From: G965207345 sp965207345
Lineage (GTDB): Bacteria > Pseudomonadota > Gammaproteobacteria > PS1 > Pseudothioglobaceae
DNA: 64,000 nucleotides
Reading direction: 5' to 3'
Assembly (NCBI GenBank): GCA_965207345.1
Contig: OZ242280.1
Location: 1-64,000 of the forward strand
The position numbers and the translations under genes are program-made. Below are positions 8,755-18,475 of this stretch, piece after piece; the first letter of the stretch is position 1; each line of letters starts with the position of its first letter. A model generated the notes under the pieces. It made no database searches. It was not told where the DNA came from and was given only the letters and a program-made list of their open reading frames with translations.

Positions 8755-8998
8755 TTAGAATAGATTCTCAAAGTCCTCAAGGTCAAAGTCATCAAGGTTA
8801 TCAAGCTCTTGTTTGTTCTCACTAATTACAGGTATATTATATTTGTTAAGGATGTTATTAATTTTATTTTTAAAATTGGAATTATTTACTAGAATATTAT
8901 TTTCCATTACAGAATTTTTCAGAAAATTTAAATTATCTTCAGGTAATTTTTTGACATTTGACAAAATATCTAGTTTTTCCCCTGCATCAGTTACATCA
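8755..8998 (-). pseudogene. 3' fragment of a TIR-domain gene (C-terminal tail only)
   Basis: About 80 codons matching the C-terminus of the complete TIR protein at 18476-19420 (shared: NNILVN, KINNIL, KYNIPVISENKQELDNLDDF), with around nine substitutions over 69 residues. DNA similarity spans 8737-8998 against 18458-18719, including sequence downstream of the stop. The TIR domain itself is absent and there is no plausible start, so this is a remnant. Its 5' edge coincides with the end of res, whose final codons and TAA lie in the homologous segment. Confidence 0.85.
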
Positions 8999-11783
8999 AG
9001 TTATCCATACATTGTTTAATTTTGTCCTTAATGTCAGCTGGGCGCCTTGAAATACCAAAGGCCCACTGTCCAAAACCTCCATGTTGGTTGACGGCTTCAA
9101 TCCAATTTCTCATGTATTGATGTTTAGCATCGTCTTGATTCGTCTGCTGGCCTTTTGTTTCAAGTATAAGAAAATTTTTAGATTTCAACCGAATAATAAA
9201 ATCAGGGCGATACTTTTTAACAACACCATTGTAAACATAAAGTATATCAAATCCCAAATAATCATTTTTTGCCCAGGCAGCAACTGATTCATTTCGGTCC
9301 AGCTCAAATGCTTCGGATGCTTCCCATGTGCTGTCATAGACGCAGTAATTGATATGACTTTTTTTAGCTAGCGCGCATGGTTTACCAGTTCGCCACGCAC
9401 GCATGTCTCGGGTGGAAGAAATAGGGTGATCACTATCAAAAACAAGTCCGGTCTTCTCAGTGTTTTTAAATTCTATTGTCTGCCAGAAATGACGGATAAC
9501 TCTTGACATGTTAAGGATAATGACTAACCGTTTCTTTTTTTCATCTTGATTAAACAGGGCAGGTGTTATTTGTATGCGCCCGGAATTGATAAACTGCTCT
9601 GCAATCCTGACAAGTTGCGCCATTAACAATGCTGGCGATGCCTGCCAATTTGGCCGCATTTCCTTCCACACTGATTGTGCCGTTTTAAAAATAACTGTTT
9701 GCCTGCGTTGCATCAAATTTTCCAGGTCTATATCCTCAATTTGGGAAAGATCTGGCTTGTTATCAACCGTTGGCGCCATTTCTGCTATCTCAATAGTTTT
9801 GGAAGTATCCAGTTGCAATGGTTCAACTTTTTCCCAGTCAACCGAAAGCTTAGGGTAGAAGGTTTTATCTATTCGGATAACGTTGGGCCAACTGATGGAA
9901 AAGTCTTGTTTTTCTTCATCCGGCTTGATTGTGATTTTGAGAGAAGGAGGTGTTGGCTCAGTGTCGCCCTCCTCTTCATGTGGTAGAAAACTGAACGGCA
10001 CACCAAACACATTGACATACTCGGCATCAAAATACCCAGTTTCCTTGTTGATTTCATAAGAAGCACGTCTCAGTCCACGCCCAATGACCTGCTCGCAGAG
10101 CAACTGACTGGTGAATGCCCGCAAGCCCATAATTTGGGTCACAGTGCGCGCGTCCCAGCCTTCGGATAACATACCGACCGAGATGACATTTTGGATATTT
10201 TCACCTGACTTGCCGATTTGACCAACCGTATTGACCTGGTCACGGAGAAAAGCTGCTTGTTCTTTTTGTGTCATATTCTGCTTACCACTTTCTCTGCTCT
10301 TAGAATTCGTTTCAACCATTTGTGCCTCAGCTTCTTTTTCTTCGGCTTGTTTCAATACCTTTGAGTCAATATGCAATATGCCTTCGGGAATGCACAGTGC
10401 TCCAATATCAATGTCTTTATTGTCAAAGGTGTATTTGATTCTTGCCGCCGTCTCAGTGCGATTGGCAACAGTAATCATCACTGGCGGCGTTTCTCGCACC
10501 TGAAATTTCTCCCATTTCTTTTTTGTTTTATCCCAGTCCGCTCCCAGCAAGGCGTAAGCATTAATCACCAAATCTGGCAATGGTTCATGCGGTTTTGCTT
10601 TGCGATTGAGATCATCCTTAACTTCAGGGTCGCTATAGATGTGATAGAGACGGGATTTATAAGTCTTTGCATCTGGCGACGCATCATCCCGCACAACCAC
10701 GCGTGGCGTTTTTACTAACCCAGATTCGATGGCGTCATTTAGCCCAAAGTCACTGACAATCCATCCGAACAATGCTTCCTCAGCATTCTGATGTCCGGAC
10801 GGCGCAAAGGGCGTAGCGGAAAAATCAAAGCAATGCAAAATACCGCGTGTTTTATGAATACGGTCAAGTCCGCCAACCCACTTGGTCGCTTCTTCGATAT
10901 CTTCTTGTTTGACGCCTCGCACTTTTGATCCAGCGGGAACGCGCCAAGCATGATGCGCTTCATCATTAATCACTATCAGATTGCGAGCGTTTGCTATCTC
11001 CCCAAGCACTTCGCGAGTATAGGCTTCATTACTTTTTGCGCCGCGTTTGTCCACGCCTTTTTTGCTTTTTATTTTCTCTTCGCTCTCCCAGTTTAGCGCA
11101 TGCCAATTTCGTATCAGAATTTTGGCTTGGTGAAGTTTTTCGTTCAAACTTGGTGGAATAATGCCAAACTCCTTGTAATAATTATTCTCGTTTGACGGAT
11201 CAAGAACAGAAAGGCGTTCCTTAACTGTAAGATTAGGAGCGACGATGAAAATATGTTGGGAAAACCGCCGGTCTCTGGGATAGGTTGCACGATTGATTAC
11301 CTGCCATGCAATCAGCATTGCCATCACTACAGTCTTGCCTGTGCCGGTTGCAAGTTTGAAACACAGGCGATGAAAATCACTGCCGTCTATGGGCACATCT
11401 ATCCCAGTTTTTTCAGAATCATGAGCTTCAATCAACCATATTAGCGTTTCAATGGCTTCAATCTGGCAGAAGAAAAATGGGAAATTTCGTTGTTCATTAT
11501 CTTTCCAATGTTCCAGCAATTTTTTGGTAATGCTGGTAACTCCCGGGTAACCCGCATCACGCCAGCCATCAACGCGCTCGCGGATTTGATTCACCAGCGG
11601 CAGGGGGATAAATATCCCTCTATCCTGATGAGGTTTTGCTCTCAGGTCGGCAATCATGTATCCGGCTTCACGGCGACATTTAATCAGATCAGGTGGCGTT
11701 CCTTCTTCAATAAATGACCAGTGTCTATTGGGGGCGATGTAGGGGGAGTTGATGATGAGGCTGGTGGGGGTTTTGGATGCCAA
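8991..11783 (-). CDS. res: Type III restriction endonuclease subunit Res (helicase-nuclease)
   Basis: DNA translocase and nuclease subunit of a type III restriction-modification system. Superfamily 2 motifs are present: LATGTGKTVV (residues 144-153), DEAH box in VINDEAHHAW, FSATPF, and VISVGMLSEGWDARTV...EQVIGRGLRR. Near the C-terminus YRPDFIIRLK...FLILETKGQ is a PD-(D/E)xK nuclease site. The start is a TTG at 11783 preceded by GGAGG eight bases away. Base composition is visibly richer in G/C than the flanking housekeeping genes, suggesting transfer. The stop codon sits exactly where homology to the TIR tail begins, so the last one or two residues may be recombination products. Res needs the product of the mod gene at 15816-18371. 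Confidence 0.93.
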   Translation of the reverse strand: MASKTPTSLIINSPYIAPNRHWSFIEEGTPPDLIKCRREAGYMIADLRAKPHQDRGIFIPLPLVNQIRERVDGWRDAGYPGVTSITKKLLEHWKDNEQRNFPFFFCQIEAIETLIWLIEAHDSEKTGIDVPIDGSDFHRLCFKLATGTGKTVVMAMLIAWQVINRATYPRDRRFSQHIFIVAPNLTVKERLSVLDPSNENNYYKEFGIIPPSLNEKLHQAKILIRNWHALNWESEEKIKSKKGVDKRGAKSNEAYTREVLGEIANARNLIVINDEAHHAWRVPAGSKVRGVKQEDIEEATKWVGGLDRIHKTRGILHCFDFSATPFAPSGHQNAEEALFGWIVSDFGLNDAIESGLVKTPRVVVRDDASPDAKTYKSRLYHIYSDPEVKDDLNRKAKPHEPLPDLVINAYALLGADWDKTKKKWEKFQVRETPPVMITVANRTETAARIKYTFDNKDIDIGALCIPEGILHIDSKVLKQAEEKEAEAQMVETNSKSRESGKQNMTQKEQAAFLRDQVNTVGQIGKSGENIQNVISVGMLSEGWDARTVTQIMGLRAFTSQLLCEQVIGRGLRRASYEINKETGYFDAEYVNVFGVPFSFLPHEEEGDTEPTPPSLKITIKPDEEKQDFSISWPNVIRIDKTFYPKLSVDWEKVEPLQLDTSKTIEIAEMAPTVDNKPDLSQIEDIDLENLMQRRQTVIFKTAQSVWKEMRPNWQASPALLMAQLVRIAEQFINSGRIQITPALFNQDEKKKRLVIILNMSRVIRHFWQTIEFKNTEKTGLVFDSDHPISSTRDMRAWRTGKPCALAKKSHINYCVYDSTWEASEAFELDRNESVAAWAKNDYLGFDILYVYNGVVKKYRPDFIIRLKSKNFLILETKGQQTNQDDAKHQYMRNWIEAVNQHGGFGQWAFGISRRPADIKDKIKQCMDNLM

Positions 11784-11786
11784 TTT

Positions 11787-11900
11787 TTATGCCTCCAAAT
11801 AAAATAAGCGCATCTTGTGATTATGTTTGCAGTAATACCCACCTGATACCACAGCTCTCAAACTATCTACCTTCTCTGGCGTTGAAGTTTCTATTCTCAT
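11787..11900 (-). CDS. 37-residue small ORF between AlbA_2 gene and res
   Basis: A short frame from ATG (11900) to TAA (11787), beginning MRIETSTPEKVDSLRAVVSG and containing YYCKHNHKMRLFYLEA. Its stop lies 3 bp before the TTG start of res and its last codons hold the res Shine-Dalgarno, so it could couple res translation. The same frame stays open for about 20 more codons upstream without a start codon (including QPWNEPDKYWHYTS), so it may be the tail of a longer, truncated protein. I do not recognise a family. Coding status is inferred from the protein-like composition and position. Confidence 0.45.
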   Translation of the reverse strand: MRIETSTPEKVDSLRAVVSGGYYCKHNHKMRLFYLEA

Positions 11901-11949
11901 GCTCGTATAATGCCAATACTTGTCTGGCTCATTCCATGGCTGATGATAA

Positions 11950-13152
11950 TTAGTTTGGTGGCTTTTTGCATAGTGTTACTTTGAAATGGTCTTCAGTGGA
12001 CTCAAAAATTGGCTCACTATTGTTATGCTTCAACATCAATGGGATGACTTTGAGTCGAATGCCCATTCCTTGCTGTTCTAGGTAACCGTAATCTCTGAAA
12101 ATTCTAGATGACAGTGGGTTGCGTTGTACAGATACGCCGCTTTTTATTCTCTCCACTGTCATGCCGTTGGGTAGTGCGCCGGGACTGATTATTTCAAAAC
12201 GGTTGGGGTAAATAACAACACGCACATAATCCTGCTTTGTCCAGTCTCTATGAATGAGAGCATTGATTACTAATTCCCTAATCACTTCTTTAGGGTAATC
12301 CCATACTTTCTTACGAGTCGTGTGCCTTAATTCTTCACGGCTAATATATTCCTGCATACGTATATTTTCATGCAATGCTGTTTCAATAGGACGAGGCATC
12401 TGACTTGAACCTCGATACTCCACGAATGGAATATCAAAATTTTTGTCAAATAAAGCGTTATAGTCCTTGTGTTCTCCTGCGTAAACGGTGAGTCTCATAC
12501 CTGCCTGTGGCAGTTTTAGTTTCGGTGCCCTTGCAAACAACGCGTAGGCAAAATAGCTGCAGGTTAAATTATGCAGGTCTCCTACCAGAAAATTGTGATC
12601 AATAAGCAGTTTCTGTAAATCAGAGCTAGATGGATATTTGAGAATATCGTAGAAATATTCTCTGTAACGTTGCTCATCCATATCTTTAATTGTGGAGCCA
12701 TGAACGGGAAATTTTTCTGCTGATAACAAACCACCAGATTCAAACAATCTTGCTTGCTGTTCGCGTGTCGCCAATTGACACGAATTTCCGTAACGAACGT
12801 AAGTATCTTCACGATTGTTATGTCTTCGTACATATGGCTTGTTATTACCTTGATGAACCTTTATTACAGCTACTTTTTTATCTCCAAGGAAAGTTTCTTC
12901 GTAATCTGGCAAAATAAAAGGATGAACATATCTACCTATGACTGTATCTATCAACCATCCGTGGAGATTAGGTCTTTGAATACCACTGACATCACCATCG
13001 TCTTCAATGCCCATCAAAATTCGACCGCCATTCATATTGGCAAAGCCAACAATTTCTTTGGCTAAAGACTCGGGGCGAATGTCATCTCGCTTGTATTCAA
13101 GAGCAGGTCCTTCTCCTTGACTAATGAGTTCTAATAGTTTGCTTGTTAACAT
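11950..13152 (-). CDS. AlbA_2 (Schlafen-type) domain protein with HATPase_c_4 domain, RecG-like 'transcriptional regulator' family
   Basis: N-terminal AlbA_2 domain (about residues 5-125): EGPALEYKRDDIRPESLAKEIVGFANMNGGRILMGIEDDG is the characteristic opening, followed by TYVRYGNSCQLAT. The C-terminal half has EVIRELVINALIHRDW and IYPNRFEIISPGALPNGMT, the signature of the GHKL-like ATPase (HATPase_c_4) module, and a winged-helix-like end. Family members (COG2865) are often labelled ATP-dependent DNA helicase or transcriptional regulator and are frequent in defence islands. It sits between the PHP-SMC gene (15 bp gap) and res, all in one direction, so it is probably part of the restriction operon; its role there is unknown. 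Confidence 0.85.
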   Translation of the reverse strand: MLTSKLLELISQGEGPALEYKRDDIRPESLAKEIVGFANMNGGRILMGIEDDGDVSGIQRPNLHGWLIDTVIGRYVHPFILPDYEETFLGDKKVAVIKVHQGNNKPYVRRHNNREDTYVRYGNSCQLATREQQARLFESGGLLSAEKFPVHGSTIKDMDEQRYREYFYDILKYPSSSDLQKLLIDHNFLVGDLHNLTCSYFAYALFARAPKLKLPQAGMRLTVYAGEHKDYNALFDKNFDIPFVEYRGSSQMPRPIETALHENIRMQEYISREELRHTTRKKVWDYPKEVIRELVINALIHRDWTKQDYVRVVIYPNRFEIISPGALPNGMTVERIKSGVSVQRNPLSSRIFRDYGYLEQQGMGIRLKVIPLMLKHNNSEPIFESTEDHFKVTLCKKPPN

Positions 13153-13167
13153 TTTGTATTAGAGCCT

Positions 13168-15819
13168 TTAAAAACCATACTTTCGTTTGCGAGCATTAAA
13201 AGCAGCCTTTCCTCCTTCTAATATTTCCGCCGCTTGCTTACCCACATCTAATTTGTCAACAGAGCCAATATTTTTAACAAACCCGTTATCCTTGTTACTG
13301 TCTAGCACGACGATTAACTCAGCATCGCCAAACACAGGGATATTGGCGTTGTGAGTCGCAAACAGAAATTGTCGTTTGGTCTTGGATTGCCTTAAATCCT
13401 GCACAATACGTTCCGCTATAAATGCGTTGTCTAAATTATCTTCTGGTTGGTCTATTATAAGAGGATCATCGCAATTTAATAGAAGTAAATTTAAGATCGC
13501 CGTGCATTTTTGACCTGTGGATAGGTTGCCAAGCGATACATAGCATGCGTCATTTTCTCCATGCGCTGTATTTAATTCAATGTCAATCTTATCTTTTAAT
13601 TCAATTTCCTCTAACTCTAATCGTTTGGATAAGTTTATGCTGGTTATTTTTTTCGCAATACCCAGTGTCAATCCATACTGACTGTACTCATCCATAAAAG
13701 CATTTGTATTTTGTTCTTTTATCCATTGCGACCACTGCACTAAATCTAATTGTATGCCATTACTATCCAGCCACTGTATTTTTGCCGGGCCAATGCCATC
13801 AATACTACACAAAAAATCTTTCAGTGCCTTTATGTTTCCATAACGCATTACTTTTATTTTTACCTTGCCTTTTAACGTTCCTTTGTTCAATTTTTTTACT
13901 AATTCATTCATAGTAATATAATGATTAAAAGCAGTATCACGATATTCTTCCAGCAAGGTTTTTCTTTCTGATTCAATTTCAGCAACAAGTTTTTTCTGAT
14001 TTTTGTGTGTCTGTTTCTCCTTTTCTATCAAGGTCAGTCGTTTAATAATAGTCGTATATTCTGCTCCTAATTCCTTACCGCTCTTACCTGCTTGTTCAGG
14101 CAACTGGGCGATCGCCTGATTTAATGCGTCACGAATCTTGTCTGATGCATCCTGCCATGACAATTGTATGGCTTGATATCTATCTTTAGCACTGTATAAT
14201 TCCTTATTGGCTTCTTTGATCAATTTATTAAGTATTTTCTGCAAGTCTTCAAAAATTTTCTTCGATTCCATTATGCGTTCTATATTCGGAAGTTGTTGAA
14301 TATTGCCGTTTTTCAAAAATGATAATTCAAATATTTCTTGATAATCATTTATCCATTTTTCAATTAAATTAAATTGTTCTTTGATCTTTTCCTGGATAAC
14401 TTTTTCTTTTTCGATTAACTGAGTATTTTTTAATTTATCAGTTATACCTAACTTATTAAATTGCTCTGCTCGTTCCTTGAGTTTATTTTCCAAACTAACC
14501 GCTTCATCTAACTTTTCAAAATCGTTATGCGCTCTTATCAATTTATCTCTGTTGGTTGACAACATACGTTTAATTTTAGTTAAATCAGATTCAAATTTGA
14601 AACCGTCTGGTAGAAAATTATTGATTAGAGATAGTTTTGCATCCTCATTTTTTTCAATTTCTAAAATCTCATTTTGCCCCAGCAATTCAATATCAGGCAA
14701 AATTTCTCTGGGGGTCAAGTGAGATACACCCTGTTCATTTTGCACAACAGGTGCCTCTCCATAGCGTCTACTGATTGTGTAACAATTGCCTTGTTGCGCT
14801 TTTGAGTATATCTTTATGATGATCTGTGAATTACTGAGTGTTTGTGCATGAAAAGCATCAAGCCCTCTAGTGTCAGATTGCCTCGGATCCAGGTTCAAAG
14901 CATAGCGTATGCTTTCAATTAGGGTTGATTTGCCTGTGCCTCTACCACCAATAACGGCGTTAAGGTGTTTGGAGAGGAAAATAGCAGTGTCTTCAAAAAA
15001 ACCCGCACCTTGCCATCTTATAGATTCAATAAACGAATATGGGCGTTCAGGTATTTGGTGATTCAGGCGAACGCGAGATTGGGGGTCTTTGAACGCATCC
15101 TTGAATGCCTGAAAATTAGGATTTGTCATTTTAATCAGGCATGACGCTGATTGGTGTTTTAAGTCTTCCGGCTTTGCAATGTCCTTGGCATTGATGATTA
15201 CCATAGGATTTTCGCGGTAATAGTTATCTTCTTTATTGAGGATAGCTCGGTAATAAAAACCGCTTTCTGTTTGTTTTATACTTTCAATCGTAGTCCCTAT
15301 TTGCGCTATTTTTAATAAGGGGTTCTGCCAAATGTTATGTAGTCTAGACTTTAGAACCCCTTTATCATCAGTACAATGTGCGGCATAAATGATTCCTTTC
15401 TCTTCTTCAATTATTTTAAAAATTTTGGATGCGCTAAGTGTGGATGGTCTCGTTAGATCCTGGTCATAAATTTCAAGTTTGGCGATGCAACCAATTAATT
15501 TGTTTTTAGAATATGACTCTGAAAAGAGGCATACAAAATGAACTTTTTCACTGGAGCAAATTTCAAATCCAGGAAATACAATGATATTATTATCTGTTAA
15601 AAAATTTCGTAACTTTTCAGAATCTTCAACACTGCCATGATCAGCCAAGCCTACAACCTTGACAGCGTTGTCTTTACAATGTTGCAGAATTTCTTTGTTA
15701 TAAACTTCCTCGTCAGGAGCAGTAGCCACGCCGCGATACTTACAGTAGTGATAAGAATTAACTTGTAGCGCGCACTTATAAAAACGTGCGCCCTTGTATT
15801 GAACTTGATTGCTCATCAT
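13168..15819 (-). CDS. PHP-domain protein with SMC/RecN-like AAA ATPase (TrlF-like architecture)
   Basis: 883 residues. The N-terminal PHP-like phosphoesterase region shows GLADHGS (residues 57-63), VFPGFEI and YAAHC (145-149), but the usual first HxH motif reads QVNSYHY, so the metal site looks incomplete. Then an ABC/SMC-type ATPase: Walker A GGRGTGKST (291-299), a long coiled-coil stretch, signature NLSTGQKC, Walker B PLIIDQPEDNLDN and switch region FATHNANIPV. The architecture resembles proteins annotated TrlF family AAA-like ATPase (name from memory). Its ATGA overlaps the stop of mod, with GGAGG inside mod as the ribosome site, so it is translationally coupled to mod. A role as sensor or nuclease effector guarding the restriction system is inference. 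Confidence 0.85.
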   Translation of the reverse strand: MMSNQVQYKGARFYKCALQVNSYHYCKYRGVATAPDEEVYNKEILQHCKDNAVKVVGLADHGSVEDSEKLRNFLTDNNIIVFPGFEICSSEKVHFVCLFSESYSKNKLIGCIAKLEIYDQDLTRPSTLSASKIFKIIEEEKGIIYAAHCTDDKGVLKSRLHNIWQNPLLKIAQIGTTIESIKQTESGFYYRAILNKEDNYYRENPMVIINAKDIAKPEDLKHQSASCLIKMTNPNFQAFKDAFKDPQSRVRLNHQIPERPYSFIESIRWQGAGFFEDTAIFLSKHLNAVIGGRGTGKSTLIESIRYALNLDPRQSDTRGLDAFHAQTLSNSQIIIKIYSKAQQGNCYTISRRYGEAPVVQNEQGVSHLTPREILPDIELLGQNEILEIEKNEDAKLSLINNFLPDGFKFESDLTKIKRMLSTNRDKLIRAHNDFEKLDEAVSLENKLKERAEQFNKLGITDKLKNTQLIEKEKVIQEKIKEQFNLIEKWINDYQEIFELSFLKNGNIQQLPNIERIMESKKIFEDLQKILNKLIKEANKELYSAKDRYQAIQLSWQDASDKIRDALNQAIAQLPEQAGKSGKELGAEYTTIIKRLTLIEKEKQTHKNQKKLVAEIESERKTLLEEYRDTAFNHYITMNELVKKLNKGTLKGKVKIKVMRYGNIKALKDFLCSIDGIGPAKIQWLDSNGIQLDLVQWSQWIKEQNTNAFMDEYSQYGLTLGIAKKITSINLSKRLELEEIELKDKIDIELNTAHGENDACYVSLGNLSTGQKCTAILNLLLLNCDDPLIIDQPEDNLDNAFIAERIVQDLRQSKTKRQFLFATHNANIPVFGDAELIVVLDSNKDNGFVKNIGSVDKLDVGKQAAEILEGGKAAFNARKRKYGF

Positions 15820-18371
15820 TTCACCTCCGTCGGTATTCCCAAAACCCGCAAACTTTCGATTCCTCTATCATCCACTATTTTGACGGCGATGCGCTGGTTT
15901 TCACCGAGGTCAAACGGTAGGGAAAGAATGCCGCGATAGGCTTCAATCAATTCTTCGTCTATCTCGGATTTGAGGTTTCTTGCCAGTTTTCTCCAGCCTT
16001 CTTTGTCGCCTGCCATGGGAAAGAACACCTGGGAGGGATACAGACTTCTGCCGTCGTAGTCGGTGTCCAGCATCCAGAGTGCAATTTTTTCTGTATTGCC
16101 GGACTCCACATCGCCGCTCTTGGTGTTGAAGTAATCAAAGCCATGCACTTCCACTTGCCATTTATTTGTGTCCTCGCCGCGGCGGATTCGGCGCAAACTT
16201 ACATCCGGTTGCCCAACCAGCCAGAAACTTTCATTGCTGGCGCGTTTCTTTTTCAGGTCATCGGTTTGCAGGTCGGCGTTCATCTGCACCTTCAACATCT
16301 TTACGCCGGGCCAATCGGTTTCGTCTATGTCCTTTGCCGCTTCCGGGTCAAATTGAAAAGCCACGAACACGACAAACTCTGGCTTTGGCACTAGGGTTTG
16401 CGCTTCTTGCACGGCATTTTCCACCTGCCGTTGCTCCAGCGGCGCGTGTTCGGGACCGAATGAGATGACCGCACGGCGCGAAGTGCTTGCCGTGTCCACA
16501 TCCTTGACACCGCCGCCGCTGTCGTCCGGTTTGGTTTCGGCGTCCGCGTGCAGGTAGCGGTAGGAGGGCAGGATTTCAACGCGGGAGAAGGAAATGTGCT
16601 GTCCGCCCTTGCCACGGATGCCAGACTTCTCCAACTCATCACGCCATTCTCTTTGGCGCAGAGTTTCGCCACTGCGGACAATGGTTTCATCCGCCGCCGC
16701 TGGCTCTGGTGCAGTCATGTCATCCAGCGGTTGCACCGTCGGTGCCGGCACGGCTTCCACCGTGAAGGGTCCGGTGATGCGCGCCTTTTTGGTGTCTTTG
16801 ATTGGTTGGTCGTATAGCGTTTCTGTTGCCGGCGGTTCGTTGTTGGCGATGGATTTCAAGGTGATGTGCGGTACTTTTTTATATTTAAATCCACTGCCGA
16901 CACCCTCGGTGAGATGTGCGAGTTGGTAGTAATCATAACTGGCAGTCATCAATCGCTGTTTCGCCAGCGTCAGTGCCACGCGCGAGGTGTCGCAAGTAAT
17001 CCATCTTCGCCCCCATTGCTCGGCAACGAATGCGGTGGTGCCGCTACCGCAGGTCGGATCAAAGACCAGGTCGCCCGGGTCGGTGGTCATTAATATGCAG
17101 CGTTGAATTGGCAAATTTCCCGTTTGAACAACATAACTTTTTTGTTGTGCTCCGACAGTATCCGTCCAAATGGCAAGCAAATCTGTTACCGGGAAATCAT
17201 CAGAGTAATACTTATATGTAAGCATGTTACCTTTTACTGTTAGGCGGTTTTCTCTCTCAAGTATATTAATGCCTTCTTTTGTGGTTCCATAGCCACTTCC
17301 AGATGCTGGAAAGTTTTTGCCGTTGAAATGATATGTGAATTGACCACTTGCATTAACACCGGAGGATTTTAAAGATTTTTTCAAAAAAACCCTAGAGCCA
17401 TGCTGGATTTTTGTATGGTCATTGATTTGCTCTTTGGTTAAGGAATGTTCTTTGCCTTTAGCATCTTCATACCAAGCATAATCGTTGTTTCCCTCTGTGT
17501 TGTATGCTTGGAATAATTTTCTATACTTGATATTATCTTTGTTCTTCCCATACCACAGAATAAAGTCGTACATCTGCTCCAACAACTTGGCTCCGAGCGG
17601 CATAGTTTTTTTCCTAAAAGGGATAAGCGCAACAAAATTCTCCGCCCCAAAAACCTCATCCATAATCTCCTGCACATGATGTACATTCTCATCCGAAATC
17701 TGCACAAAACAGGAACCAGAATCAGTCAGCAACTCACGTGCCAATAGCAAACGATCGCGCATATACGACAGGTAAGAATGAATACCCAACTCCCAGGTGT
17801 CGCGGAAGGCGCGAATCTGCTCCGGTTCAGAGGTCAGGTCGTCGTCCTTGCCGTCCTTGACATCACGCTGATTGGTAAAAGGCTGGAAGTTGCTGCCATA
17901 TTTGATGCCGTAGGGCGGATCCATATAGACGCACTGAACACGGCGCGCCATGCTTTCTTTTTCCAGTAGCGAGTTCATCACCAGCAGGCTATCGCCGGCG
18001 ATGAGACGGTTGCTCCAGTTGTGGGAATGTTTATAAAACTCAATCTCGTTGCGTAGCGGAATTTTGCGTTCCTGGTCAAACAAACTCCCTTGACGGCCAG
18101 CACCATCATTGTGTTTCTTGACCGCTTCCACGATGGTGCGCGGGTCAATACGCTCGTGAACATGCAGGGACTGGGTCGGCACTTCAAAAGAAGTGTGCTC
18201 GGCTTTGCCCGCCCATTGCAGTTGCGGGTCAAGATGCGGGTCATATTCGTAACGCCGCTTCTCGCCCTTGTCAGGGTCGCTACTTGGTGTGACCAGCCCG
18301 ACTTGCGGATTATTCACCCGCTGTTTGTTAGCATGATCATATTGCTCTATAGGTTTGTTTTTTTGTGGCAT
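15816..18371 (-). CDS. mod: Type III DNA methyltransferase subunit Mod
   Basis: Adenine methyltransferase and specificity subunit of the type III system. Catalytic motif DPPYG is at residues 151-155 and the AdoMet-binding motif FDPTCGSGTTAF lies further on, i.e. the beta-class order seen in Mod proteins. The variable central part would be the target recognition domain. The C-terminal third is G/C-rich and carries proline/alanine-rich linkers. At 851 residues it is longer than classical Mod (about 650), as is common with Res partners of this type. No simple-sequence repeat of phase-variable mod genes is visible. It heads the mod/PHP-SMC/AlbA_2/small ORF/res operon and is codirectional with the upstream TIR gene. 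Confidence 0.93.
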   Translation of the reverse strand: MPQKNKPIEQYDHANKQRVNNPQVGLVTPSSDPDKGEKRRYEYDPHLDPQLQWAGKAEHTSFEVPTQSLHVHERIDPRTIVEAVKKHNDGAGRQGSLFDQERKIPLRNEIEFYKHSHNWSNRLIAGDSLLVMNSLLEKESMARRVQCVYMDPPYGIKYGSNFQPFTNQRDVKDGKDDDLTSEPEQIRAFRDTWELGIHSYLSYMRDRLLLARELLTDSGSCFVQISDENVHHVQEIMDEVFGAENFVALIPFRKKTMPLGAKLLEQMYDFILWYGKNKDNIKYRKLFQAYNTEGNNDYAWYEDAKGKEHSLTKEQINDHTKIQHGSRVFLKKSLKSSGVNASGQFTYHFNGKNFPASGSGYGTTKEGINILERENRLTVKGNMLTYKYYSDDFPVTDLLAIWTDTVGAQQKSYVVQTGNLPIQRCILMTTDPGDLVFDPTCGSGTTAFVAEQWGRRWITCDTSRVALTLAKQRLMTASYDYYQLAHLTEGVGSGFKYKKVPHITLKSIANNEPPATETLYDQPIKDTKKARITGPFTVEAVPAPTVQPLDDMTAPEPAAADETIVRSGETLRQREWRDELEKSGIRGKGGQHISFSRVEILPSYRYLHADAETKPDDSGGGVKDVDTASTSRRAVISFGPEHAPLEQRQVENAVQEAQTLVPKPEFVVFVAFQFDPEAAKDIDETDWPGVKMLKVQMNADLQTDDLKKKRASNESFWLVGQPDVSLRRIRRGEDTNKWQVEVHGFDYFNTKSGDVESGNTEKIALWMLDTDYDGRSLYPSQVFFPMAGDKEGWRKLARNLKSEIDEELIEAYRGILSLPFDLGENQRIAVKIVDDRGIESLRVLGIPTEVK

Positions 18372-18475
18372 AAGATGCTATAACAGTTTACTTTAATATT
18401 ATGACATTATCCAGTATCCAGTCTTATTACTTAACAAAAATAGCGAGCTGTTGCCTATTCGTTTTTTATATTTTC

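Noticed and set aside
8755..8964. The 69-codon frame as an independent small gene
   Set aside because: It is the C-terminal tail of a TIR gene without TIR domain, start or ribosome site.
9574..10718. Open frames on the plus strand inside res
   Set aside because: They are antisense shadows of a gene with complete helicase and nuclease motifs; no domain or ribosome site supports them.
16143..17221. Several long plus-strand frames inside mod
   Set aside because: Explained by higher G/C content and codon bias of mod on the minus strand.
15816..18371. Phase-variable mod gene
   Set aside because: No tetra- or pentanucleotide tracts or long homopolymers were seen in the coding sequence.
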